This document shows positions 1 through 5,404 of a DNA stretch of 5,509 nt, piece after piece. Source of the stretch: Ilumatobacter sp. (GTDB lineage Bacteria > Actinomycetota > Acidimicrobiia > Acidimicrobiales > Ilumatobacteraceae); assembly GCA_018666235.1 (NCBI GenBank), contig JABJAB010000103.1:1-5509 (forward strand). The letters run 5' to 3'. How positions within the stretch are numbered: position 1 is the first letter of the stretch; each line of letters begins with the position of its first letter. The notes under the pieces were generated by a model. The model was not told the DNA's origin and ran no database searches. It saw only the letters and a list, made by a program, of their open reading frames with translations. Made by a program: the position numbers and the translations under genes.

Positions 1-2
1 AG

Positions 3-95
3 CACTTCGGCCGGAAGCCGTTCTGGCTGCGTCACGGATTCGCTCGCGAGGGGACTTCCTCGAACAAAGGTTCGATTAGATGCGCAACTCTGTGA
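3..95 (+). CDS. 3' end of upstream gene, probably NAD kinase C-terminus (partial)
   Basis: An open frame enters from the left edge and ends at TGA 93-95, leaving 30 visible residues that begin HFGRKPFWLRHGFARE. Of the three + frames this one has the most G/C in third codon positions over the first 20 codons, as expected for coding DNA in this GC-rich window. The pattern F-G-x-x-P-F followed by a basic LR..F segment loosely resembles the C-terminal tail of actinobacterial NAD kinases (PF..RL..KF), and NAD kinase is the usual gene directly upstream of recN in actinobacteria. The assignment therefore rests mainly on context. A competing reading is the neighbouring frame ending at TAG 77-79 (last residues RSRGDFLEQRFD), which could also be a kinase tail. 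Either way a + strand gene probably ends 25-40 bp before recN. Confidence 0.4.
   Translation, partial: HFGRKPFWLRHGFAREGTSSNKGSIRCATL
60..75. promoter_or_regulatory. LexA-binding SOS box upstream of recN
   Basis: The 16 bases TCGAACAAAGGTTCGA form a perfect 6-4-6 palindrome identical to the actinobacterial/mycobacterial LexA operator consensus TCGAAC-N4-GTTCGA, which also contains the Gram-positive core GAAC-N4-GTTC. The site ends 44 bp before the recN GTG and lies within the coding end of the upstream gene. RecN is a DNA-damage repair protein and a classic SOS gene in several bacteria, so the placement makes functional sense. LexA would repress recN until RecA-stimulated LexA cleavage. Binding itself is inferred from the sequence. 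Confidence 0.85.
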
Positions 96-101
96 CTCTG
101 G

Positions 102-119
102 GTTGTCATACTTGACAAC
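102..119. repeat. Perfect inverted repeat abutting the recN start codon
   Basis: GTTGTCA-TACT-TGACAAC is a perfect 7-bp inverted repeat around a 4-base centre. Its last base directly precedes the GTG start of recN. It fills most of the gap between the upstream stop codon and recN, which leaves no room for a Shine-Dalgarno. It could be a second operator, because its half-site spacing matches the LexA box although its sequence differs, or an RNA hairpin at the start codon if transcription begins further upstream. Confidence 0.6.
107..112 (+). promoter_or_regulatory. Possible -10 element for a leaderless recN transcript
   Basis: CATACT matches TATAAT at four of six positions and ends 7 bases before the G of the recN GTG. 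Transcription from it would start at or next to the start codon. That would give a leaderless mRNA, which is common in actinobacteria and would explain the missing ribosome binding site. No convincing -35 hexamer is visible about 17 bp upstream, so this is a weak prediction. The LexA box would then sit around -60 to -45. Confidence 0.3.
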
Positions 120-1721
120 GTGCTGACCGAACTCCACATTGAGAACCTGGGCGTGATCGAGCGACTCGAGCTGATGCTCGGCGCTGGGCTCACAGCGCTG
201 ACGGGCGAAACCGGAGCCGGCAAAACGATGCTCGTCGACGCGATCGAACTGCTGGTCGGTGGTCGAGCCGATACCGCAATGGTTCGGCAGGGCACGACCG
301 AAGCGCGAGTCGATGGTCGTTTTATCGCAGCTGATGGCACCGAGACCATTCTGAGTCGGGTCATTCCGGCAGAGGGCCGTTCCCGGGCGTACGTCAACGG
401 TCGCCTGGCGACGGCGACATTGCTCGCTGAGTCAGCTGCGGATGCAGTCGATCTGCACGGACAGCACGCGCACCAGAACTTGCTTTCGGTGTCCACGCAG
501 CGGGCTGCGCTCGACGAGTATGGCCACGTCGACCTCGGTCCACTGCGCTCGGCGCGTGGCAGGCTGGCAGAAATCGATGCGGCGCTGGCCACGTTGGGCG
601 GTGATGCTCGGGCGCGTGCCCGAGAGATTGATTTGCTCCGGTACCAAGTCGCTGAACTCGATGCCGCAAACGTTGTCGATGCCGGTGAGGACGGGCTGCT
701 CGACACCGAGGAGTCAGTGCTCGCTGACGCCGTTGCCCACCGCGAAGCCGGAGGCAGTGCGTATGCAGTGCTCGCCGACGATGATGGTGCTCGTGATGTT
801 CTCGGGCGGGCGCTCTTAGCGTTGGACGGCCGACAGCCGTTTACGGCCCAGGCCGCACGACTCCGCGAGTTGCTCACCGAGGTCGATGATCTCGTGGCCG
901 AAGTGCGCGATATTGCTGACGGCATTGATGAGTCACCTGACCGGCTCTCTGTGCTTCGCGCTCGGCGCCAGGCGCTGAACGATCTTCAACGCAAATATGG
1001 CGATGGTCTGTCTGCAGTCATGTCCTTTCACGCCGAAGCCGAAGATCGGCTCCGCGAACTGGAGAGTTTCGACGAGCGCGCTGCTGTGTTGGATGCGCAA
1101 CGCCAGTCGGTCCTCGCCGAAGAGCGCGCCGTTGCCGAAGCGGTCGGGCGTGCCCGCAGGGCAGCGGCGCCCAAGCTGGCAGCTGCGGTACAGAAGCGGC
1201 TACGCACTCTGGCCATGCCGAATGCGGCGGTTGCCGTCGAAGTTGGAGAGCATGGCGACGACCACCCGGGGGATCGCGTGCAATTCCTCCTCGCTGCTAA
1301 TCCGGGATCGCCAATGTTGCCGCTGACCCGCGTGGCATCGGGTGGCGAGCTTGCCCGAGCGATGCTGGCGTTGCGACTCGTCCTGTCTGCTGCGTCCGGC
1401 GCCCGCGCTCATGACACGTTGGTTTTCGACGAGGTCGACGCCGGAATCGGGGGCGAAGCGGCACAGGCCGTCGGCGACGCACTCGCAGCGCTCGGCCGCC
1501 ACCACCAGGTACTGGTCGTGACCCACCTGGCCCAAGTCGCCGCCACAGCCGACGCCCACGTATCGGTGTCAAAGAAGGTCAAGAAGGGCGCCACGTTCGC
1601 CACCGCTCGACATCTCCCAGGTGATGAACGCGTCGACGAAATCGCCCGGATGTTGTCGGGCTCGTCAACTCAATTGGCCCGCGAGCACGCCCGCGAACTC
1701 CTTGCGGAGCTACCCGTATGA
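120..1721 (+). CDS. recN: DNA repair protein RecN (SMC-like ATPase)
   Basis: RecN is a cytoplasmic SMC-family ATPase that acts in recombinational repair of double-strand breaks. The 533-residue product has the full RecN layout: N-terminal LTELHIENLGVIE; Walker A GETGAGKT at residues 29-36; the RecN-typical LHGQHAHQ segment at 112-119; a long charged, Leu/Ala/Glu-rich middle part (about 150-370) expected to form the antiparallel coiled coil; the ABC signature RVASGGELARAM with SGGE at 407-410; Walker B LVFDEVDAGIGG with D437-E438; and the switch motif THLAQVA at 468-474, where most relatives have THLPQVA. Its length is slightly below the usual 550-590, consistent with a shorter coiled coil. 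The GTG start is chosen because the family N-terminus begins there. No Shine-Dalgarno precedes it, and a palindrome abuts it. A perfect LexA box upstream indicates SOS control. pyrG follows after 62 bp. Confidence 0.96.
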   Translation: MLTELHIENLGVIERLELMLGAGLTALTGETGAGKTMLVDAIELLVGGRADTAMVRQGTTEARVDGRFIAADGTETILSRVIPAEGRSRAYVNGRLATATLLAESAADAVDLHGQHAHQNLLSVSTQRAALDEYGHVDLGPLRSARGRLAEIDAALATLGGDARARAREIDLLRYQVAELDAANVVDAGEDGLLDTEESVLADAVAHREAGGSAYAVLADDDGARDVLGRALLALDGRQPFTAQAARLRELLTEVDDLVAEVRDIADGIDESPDRLSVLRARRQALNDLQRKYGDGLSAVMSFHAEAEDRLRELESFDERAAVLDAQRQSVLAEERAVAEAVGRARRAAAPKLAAAVQKRLRTLAMPNAAVAVEVGEHGDDHPGDRVQFLLAANPGSPMLPLTRVASGGELARAMLALRLVLSAASGARAHDTLVFDEVDAGIGGEAAQAVGDALAALGRHHQVLVVTHLAQVAATADAHVSVSKKVKKGATFATARHLPGDERVDEIARMLSGSSTQLAREHARELLAELPV

Positions 1722-1746
1722 AATTTGATTCGCAACGCGGTAGGGT
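1718..1746 (+). promoter_or_regulatory. Candidate pyrG promoter
   Basis: TAGGGT (1741-1746) fits the actinobacterial -10 pattern TANNNT. ATGAAA (1718-1723), which overlaps the recN stop codon, matches TTGACA at four of six positions. The two are separated by exactly 17 bp. Transcription would begin around 1752-1755, in the run CCCG, giving a leader of about 30 bases. The call is by eye. pyrG could also be read from recN, because no terminator is visible between the two genes. Confidence 0.45.
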
Positions 1747-1752
1747 GAGTTC

Positions 1753-1774
1753 CCGTCGTAATGTTCTTTGACGG
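1753..1774 (+). promoter_or_regulatory. Short hairpin overlapping the pyrG ribosome binding site
   Basis: CCGTC (1753-1757) can pair with GACGG (1770-1774), with one extra G-U pair inside (1758 with 1769). The 3' arm takes up the first two bases of the pyrG Shine-Dalgarno GGAGG. The 5' arm begins exactly where the candidate promoter would start transcription. This could make translation depend on which base is used as the transcript start. The stem is short, and formation is unproven. Confidence 0.35.
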
Positions 1775-1777
1775 AGG
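1773..1777 (+). promoter_or_regulatory. Shine-Dalgarno of pyrG
   Basis: GGAGG sits 6 bases before the ATG at 1784 and is the only strong ribosome binding site seen before any gene in the window. It fixes the pyrG start, which also matches the conserved N-terminus of CTP synthases. Confidence 0.9.
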
Positions 1778-1783
1778 TCTGAA

Positions 1784-3445
1784 ATGCCCAAGCACATTTT
1801 CGTGACAGGAGGCGTTGCCAGCTCCCTGGGCAAGGGCCTCACAGCCTCCTCACTTGGTCGCTTGCTCAAACACCGTGGCTACCGCGTCACGATGCAGAAG
1901 CTTGACCCGTACATCAACATCGATCCGGGGACGATGAACCCGTTTGAGCATGGCGAAGTGTTTGTCACCGACGATGGCGGCGAGACCGACCTTGACCTCG
2001 GACACTACGAACGCTTCATCGACGAGAATCTCTCGCGCAATTCCAATGCCACGACTGGTTCGATTTACCAGTCAGTGTTGGCCGCCGAACGACGTGGCGA
2101 CTACCTCGGCAAAACCGTGCAGGTCATCCCGCACATCACCGACGAGATCAAGCGACGCATTGAACGTGTCGCACGCAACGACGTCGACGTGGTCATCACC
2201 GAAGTCGGCGGCACGGTTGGCGACATCGAGATCCTTCCGTTCCTTGAGGCGATCCGCCAGTTCCGCAACATGGTGGGCCGCGACAACGTCTGCTACATCC
2301 ACGTCACGCTCGTTCCCTTCATCGGCCCTGCCGGCGAGCAGAAGACCAAGCCGACGCAGCACTCGGTGACCGAACTGCGCAGCCGGGGAATCCAACCCGA
2401 CGTCATCGTGTGTCGCAGCGAAGAGCCGCTGTCCGACGACCTGAAGCGCAAGGTCTCGGCGATGTGCGATGTGGAAGAGCGGGCCGTGGTCAACGCAGCG
2501 GACGCCAACAACATCTATGAGCTGCCGCTCATCCTGCACGACGAGGGCCTCGATGACTTTGTCTGCGACGTACTCCGACTCGATGGAACGATTGACCTCA
2601 CGTACTGGCAGCAGTTCGTCGCCAAGGTTGAAGCCGCCACAACTCCGGTCCGCATTGGCCTGATTGGCAAGTACATCCAACTGCCCGACGCCTACCTATC
2701 GGTGGTCGAGAGTCTGAAGCACGCCGGATTCCACCACGGCGCCGATGTCGAGATTGAGTGGATCCAGTCTGAGAACGTCGAAGGGCTTCTCGCCGCAGGC
2801 CAGTTAAGCCATCTCGACGGCATCGTGATCCCAGGCGGCTTCGGCCATCGCGGTGTCGAAGGCAAGATTGCCGCCGCCCGTTACGCACGCGAGGAACAGG
2901 TACCTTGCCTCGGCATCTGTCTCGGGCTGCAGGCCATGAGCATTGACTACGCCCGCAACGTGGTCGGACTCGCAGATGCGAATTCGACAGAGTTCGACCC
3001 CACCACGCCGTACCCAGTCATCGACCTCATGCTCGATCAGCGTGGAATCGAGGACAAGGGTGGCACCATGCGGCTGGGTGCGTACTACGCCGTGCTCGCC
3101 AGCGGTTCACAGGTCGCGGAGGCATACGGCGAACCGGTTGTCAGCGAACGGCACCGCCACCGCTATGAATTTAACGAGCAGTACCGAGGGCAACTCGAAG
3201 AGCACGGCCTCTGGTGTTCAGGCACATCGCCCGACAACCGCCTCGTCGAGTTCATCGAACTTCCCGGGCACCCGTTCTGGGTCGCGACACAGGCGCACCC
3301 AGAGTTCAAGAGCCGCCCGGACCGCCCGCATCCGTTGTTCCGCGAACTCATCGCCGCGGCCCTCGAGCGGCGGGCGGCAACAGACGGCACGGATGAGCCA
3401 GTGGCCGACGCGTCGGTGCCTTCCGAGCCCTCGTTGCATTCGTGA
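1784..3445 (+). CDS. pyrG: CTP synthase (glutamine-hydrolysing)
   Basis: PyrG converts UTP to CTP using ATP and ammonia released from glutamine, the last step of de novo pyrimidine nucleotide synthesis. The 553-residue protein is full length. The N-terminal amidoligase domain (about 1-270) starts with KHIFVTGGVASSLGKG, with phosphate-binding K17. It carries the metal/UTP-site motif ETDLDLGHYERF with D71, and EVGGTVGDIE with E140. The C-terminal class I glutamine amidotransferase domain (about 295-540) has the oxyanion motif PGGFGHRG, the nucleophile C379 in CLGICLGLQ, and the catalytic H505 and E507 in HPEF. The last 20 or so residues are an acidic, variable tail. Translation starts after a strong GGAGG, and the leader may fold over it. 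The TGA stop overlaps the GTG of the Nudix gene (GTGA), so the two are probably translationally coupled. This is an essential housekeeping gene in many bacteria and looks intact. Confidence 0.98.
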   Translation: MPKHIFVTGGVASSLGKGLTASSLGRLLKHRGYRVTMQKLDPYINIDPGTMNPFEHGEVFVTDDGGETDLDLGHYERFIDENLSRNSNATTGSIYQSVLAAERRGDYLGKTVQVIPHITDEIKRRIERVARNDVDVVITEVGGTVGDIEILPFLEAIRQFRNMVGRDNVCYIHVTLVPFIGPAGEQKTKPTQHSVTELRSRGIQPDVIVCRSEEPLSDDLKRKVSAMCDVEERAVVNAADANNIYELPLILHDEGLDDFVCDVLRLDGTIDLTYWQQFVAKVEAATTPVRIGLIGKYIQLPDAYLSVVESLKHAGFHHGADVEIEWIQSENVEGLLAAGQLSHLDGIVIPGGFGHRGVEGKIAAARYAREEQVPCLGICLGLQAMSIDYARNVVGLADANSTEFDPTTPYPVIDLMLDQRGIEDKGGTMRLGAYYAVLASGSQVAEAYGEPVVSERHRHRYEFNEQYRGQLEEHGLWCSGTSPDNRLVEFIELPGHPFWVATQAHPEFKSRPDRPHPLFRELIAAALERRAATDGTDEPVADASVPSEPSLHS

Positions 3446-4017
3446 CCGCACCCGCTGGATTTCGGCGGCTCAACGAGTCGAAGGTCCACCAGGGCTACGT
3501 GTGGCACGTCGCCACTGCTGAGTACGCAGCGCCGGACGGCTCCACGTTTCACCGCGACATTGTTCGTTCGCCGGGTGCCGTCGGTGTCCTGCCGATCGTG
3601 TTCGATGCCGAGGGCAATGCCTCAGTGGTGCTGGTGACCCAGTACCGCCCGCCCTATGAAGAGATCGTCATTGAAATCCCCGCTGGGATGCGTGACATCG
3701 AAGGTGAACCAACGGCTGAAGTAGCCCGTCGCGAACTGGTCGAAGAGGCAGGTCTCGTCGCCGGTGAGCTTGCTCTCTTGGGCGAGATCTATCCCTCACC
3801 GGGCATGACTGACTCGGTCACGTCGCTGTACCTCGCAACCAACTGCACTCCCACGGCCACCGACCGCCAGGGACCAGAAGAAGAGCACATGGAAATCATG
3901 CACGTACCGCTGGACGACGCGCTCGTCATGATCGATCGCGGCGAAATCCGTGATGCGAAGACCGTCACGGCATTGCTGCTCACCGATCGACGACTGCGGA
4001 GCGCCGACGCCGGCTGA
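3442..4017 (+). CDS. Nudix hydrolase, ADP-ribose pyrophosphatase type
   Basis: The 191-residue protein probably hydrolyses ADP-ribose or a related nucleoside-diphosphate sugar to AMP and a sugar phosphate, using Mg2+. The Nudix box runs from G82 to L105 (GMRDIEGE...RRELVEEAGL). REL-x-EE-x-G is intact, with E98, E101 and E102 as metal ligands. Six rather than five residues separate the first G from E89. As I recall it, the M. tuberculosis ADP-ribose pyrophosphatase Rv1700, encoded at the same place next to pyrG and xerD, has the same spacing. ADPRase-like features are the IEIPAG segment just before the box (residues 77-82) and YPSPGMTDS after it (about 117-125). The GTG start overlaps the pyrG stop by 4 bases and has no clear Shine-Dalgarno, so reinitiation after pyrG is likely. 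The TGA stop shares its A with the xerD ATG. Exact substrate is not proven by sequence. Confidence 0.88.
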   Translation: MTAPAGFRRLNESKVHQGYVWHVATAEYAAPDGSTFHRDIVRSPGAVGVLPIVFDAEGNASVVLVTQYRPPYEEIVIEIPAGMRDIEGEPTAEVARRELVEEAGLVAGELALLGEIYPSPGMTDSVTSLYLATNCTPTATDRQGPEEEHMEIMHVPLDDALVMIDRGEIRDAKTVTALLLTDRRLRSADAG

Positions 4018-4943
4018 TGGCTCGCGCCGAACTACCCCTCGCCATCGAGGAGTTCCTCTCGTGGATGGTGGCTGAGAAAGGTCGATCTGCGAACACGCTC
4101 GCGGCCTACCGGCGTGACCTCACTGCGTACTGCGACTGGCTCGATCGACGCGACCGGACGGTGTGGTCGGTGTCGCACAGCGAGTTGGTCGACTTTGTCG
4201 GCGAGCGACGCGCATCGGATGCAGCAACGTCATCGATTGCGCGTCAACTCGCTGCGATTCGGATGCTCCATCGCTATCTGTCGATTGAGGGCGAACGCCC
4301 AGACGACCCGGCAGCGGAGTTGGAGGGCGTTCGAGTCCCGTCCGGTATTCCCAAACCGCTCACCGAGGACCAGGTCAGCAGCCTGCTTGACGCGGTCATC
4401 GGCACCGAGCCGCTGCATACTCGTGACCGGGCGTTGTTGGAGCTGTTGTATGCGACCGGTGCCCGGATCTCCGAGGCAGTCGGCCTGTCGATCGGCGACA
4501 TCAACCTCGATGACAAGCTCGTGCTGCTGTACGGCAAGGGCGCAAAGGAGCGGCTGGTTCCCTTTGGTGGAGCAGCCCAAATGGCCATCGAAGAATGGTT
4601 CGGCAGAGGAGGTCGTGAGCGGCTGATTCCGGCTCAGTGGCGGAAGCGAGGTGACGCGGAGGCGGTCTTTCTCAACTCACGCGGCGGGCGTCTGACACGT
4701 CAGGCCGCCTGGCTGATCGTGAAGAAGTACGGCGATCGAGCTGGTATCTCGGAGCAACTCTCGCCGCACGTGCTGCGGCACAGTTGCGCCACTCACCTGC
4801 TTGACCACGGCGCGGATCTCCGCGTTGTCCAAGAAATGCTGGGTCATGCCTCGATCTCGACAACGCAGATCTATACACGAGTCAGCCAGGAGCGATTGTG
4901 GGACGTGTACCGCTCGGCGCATCCCCGCGCCACACTGCACTGA
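4017..4943 (+). CDS. xerD: Tyrosine recombinase XerD
   Basis: XerD acts with XerC at the chromosomal dif site to resolve chromosome dimers before cell division. The 308 residues match the family's usual length of about 300. The N-terminal SAM-like core-binding domain (about 5-92) includes EKGRSANTLAAYRRDL. The C-terminal catalytic domain (about 112-295) has all six active-site residues: R150 in ATGARISE, K174 in YGKGAKER, H251 and R254 in SPHVLRHSCATHLL, H277 in MLGHASISTTQIYT, and the nucleophile Y286. The GADLRVVQEMLGH segment and the position after pyrG-Nudix favour XerD over XerC. It starts at ATG 4017, one base inside the Nudix stop codon (TGATG), and ends with the same TGATG junction to the next gene, so it is translated as part of the operon. 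No integron or phage features are nearby, so this is the housekeeping recombinase. Confidence 0.95.
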   Translation: MARAELPLAIEEFLSWMVAEKGRSANTLAAYRRDLTAYCDWLDRRDRTVWSVSHSELVDFVGERRASDAATSSIARQLAAIRMLHRYLSIEGERPDDPAAELEGVRVPSGIPKPLTEDQVSSLLDAVIGTEPLHTRDRALLELLYATGARISEAVGLSIGDINLDDKLVLLYGKGAKERLVPFGGAAQMAIEEWFGRGGRERLIPAQWRKRGDAEAVFLNSRGGRLTRQAAWLIVKKYGDRAGISEQLSPHVLRHSCATHLLDHGADLRVVQEMLGHASISTTQIYTRVSQERLWDVYRSAHPRATLH

Positions 4944-5404
4944 TGTCGTCGCTGTCGCTCAGCCCGACGGGCGTCTGGCACCTCGTCGCCCGCTTCGTCA
5001 CTTCACTGGCCCCGACGCCGCCGCCGGCCGAGCACGAGGCATGGGTCGATGAACACCTACTGCCAGGCGAACGTGCCCTCTGGGTCCAACTCAACAATCA
5101 GGATCGCCGGCACAGCGCGCTCGTCGCTCAGCGGTTCGTCGTGGAGCGACCGGCGGCGAGTAGGGCAGAGATCGCTGGCGCGATCCTGCATGATGTCGGC
5201 AAGATCGAATGCCGGCTCGGTACCTTCGGCCGTGTCATTGCAACTATTGTCGGTCCTCGAACCACGCGTTTCGCTGCGTACCACGACCATGAAGCGATCG
5301 GTGCCCGGATGGCTGTTGCGGCCGGCTCCGATCCGATCACCGCCGAACTGATTGCGGGCGAGGGTTTGGCCTACGAGGCACTCAAGGCGTCAGACCACGC
5401 GTGA
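4943..5404 (+). CDS. Small HD-domain protein, putative metal-dependent phosphohydrolase
   Basis: The 153-residue protein has the HD-superfamily pattern: H57 in NQDRRHSALVAQRF, H83-D84 in AILHDVGKIE (HDxGK type), histidines H114 and H116 in YHDHEAIGARMA, and D151 in LKASDHA at the very end. These residues could bind one or two metal ions for phosphate ester or nucleotide hydrolysis. The substrate is unknown. The segment LGTFGRVIATIVGP after the HD motif is unlike the better-known HD-GYP or RelA types. No membrane segment or signal peptide is evident. ATG 4943 is chosen because it overlaps the xerD stop (TGATG) exactly as xerD overlaps its own neighbour. An in-frame GTG at 4898 would add 15 residues but lies deep inside xerD. 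No Shine-Dalgarno is seen, so expression probably depends on coupling to xerD. Its last 34 bases overlap a convergent minus-strand gene. Compared with HD relatives as I remember them, the stretch before the final Asp seems short. Confidence 0.8.
   Translation: MSSLSLSPTGVWHLVARFVTSLAPTPPPAEHEAWVDEHLLPGERALWVQLNNQDRRHSALVAQRFVVERPAASRAEIAGAILHDVGKIECRLGTFGRVIATIVGPRTTRFAAYHDHEAIGARMAVAAGSDPITAELIAGEGLAYEALKASDHA

Noticed and set aside
103..125. TTGTCA core of the RecA-independent damage promoter (TTGTCRGTG-N8-TANNNT) of mycobacteria
   Set aside because: The bases after TTGTCA do not match GTG, and the position where TANNNT should lie (120-125) reads GTGCTG.
244..259. Second LexA-like site inside recN (TCGAAC half-site followed by GGTCGG)
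   Set aside because: Only one half-site matches fully, and GATCGAAC is easily produced by Ile-Glu codons. Not a palindrome.
32..925. Long minus-strand open frame opposite recN (297 codons)
   Set aside because: The product is Ser/Ala/Arg-rich low-complexity sequence typical of antisense shadows in GC-rich genes, and recN on the + strand explains the region fully.
1722..1783. Bacillus-type pyrG attenuation (reiterative G addition plus terminator)
   Set aside because: The spacer has no GC-rich terminator hairpin followed by T residues, and no GGGCTC-type transcript start at the right distance from the -10.
1761..1805. Upstream open frame of 14 codons in the pyrG leader overlapping the pyrG start
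   Set aside because: It has no ribosome binding site, and its codons are fixed by the pyrG Shine-Dalgarno and N-terminus. Probably chance.
2072..2680. Minus-strand open frame opposite pyrG (202 codons)
   Set aside because: The composition (Asp/Val/Arg-rich) follows from the reverse complement of pyrG codons. No family pattern or start signal.
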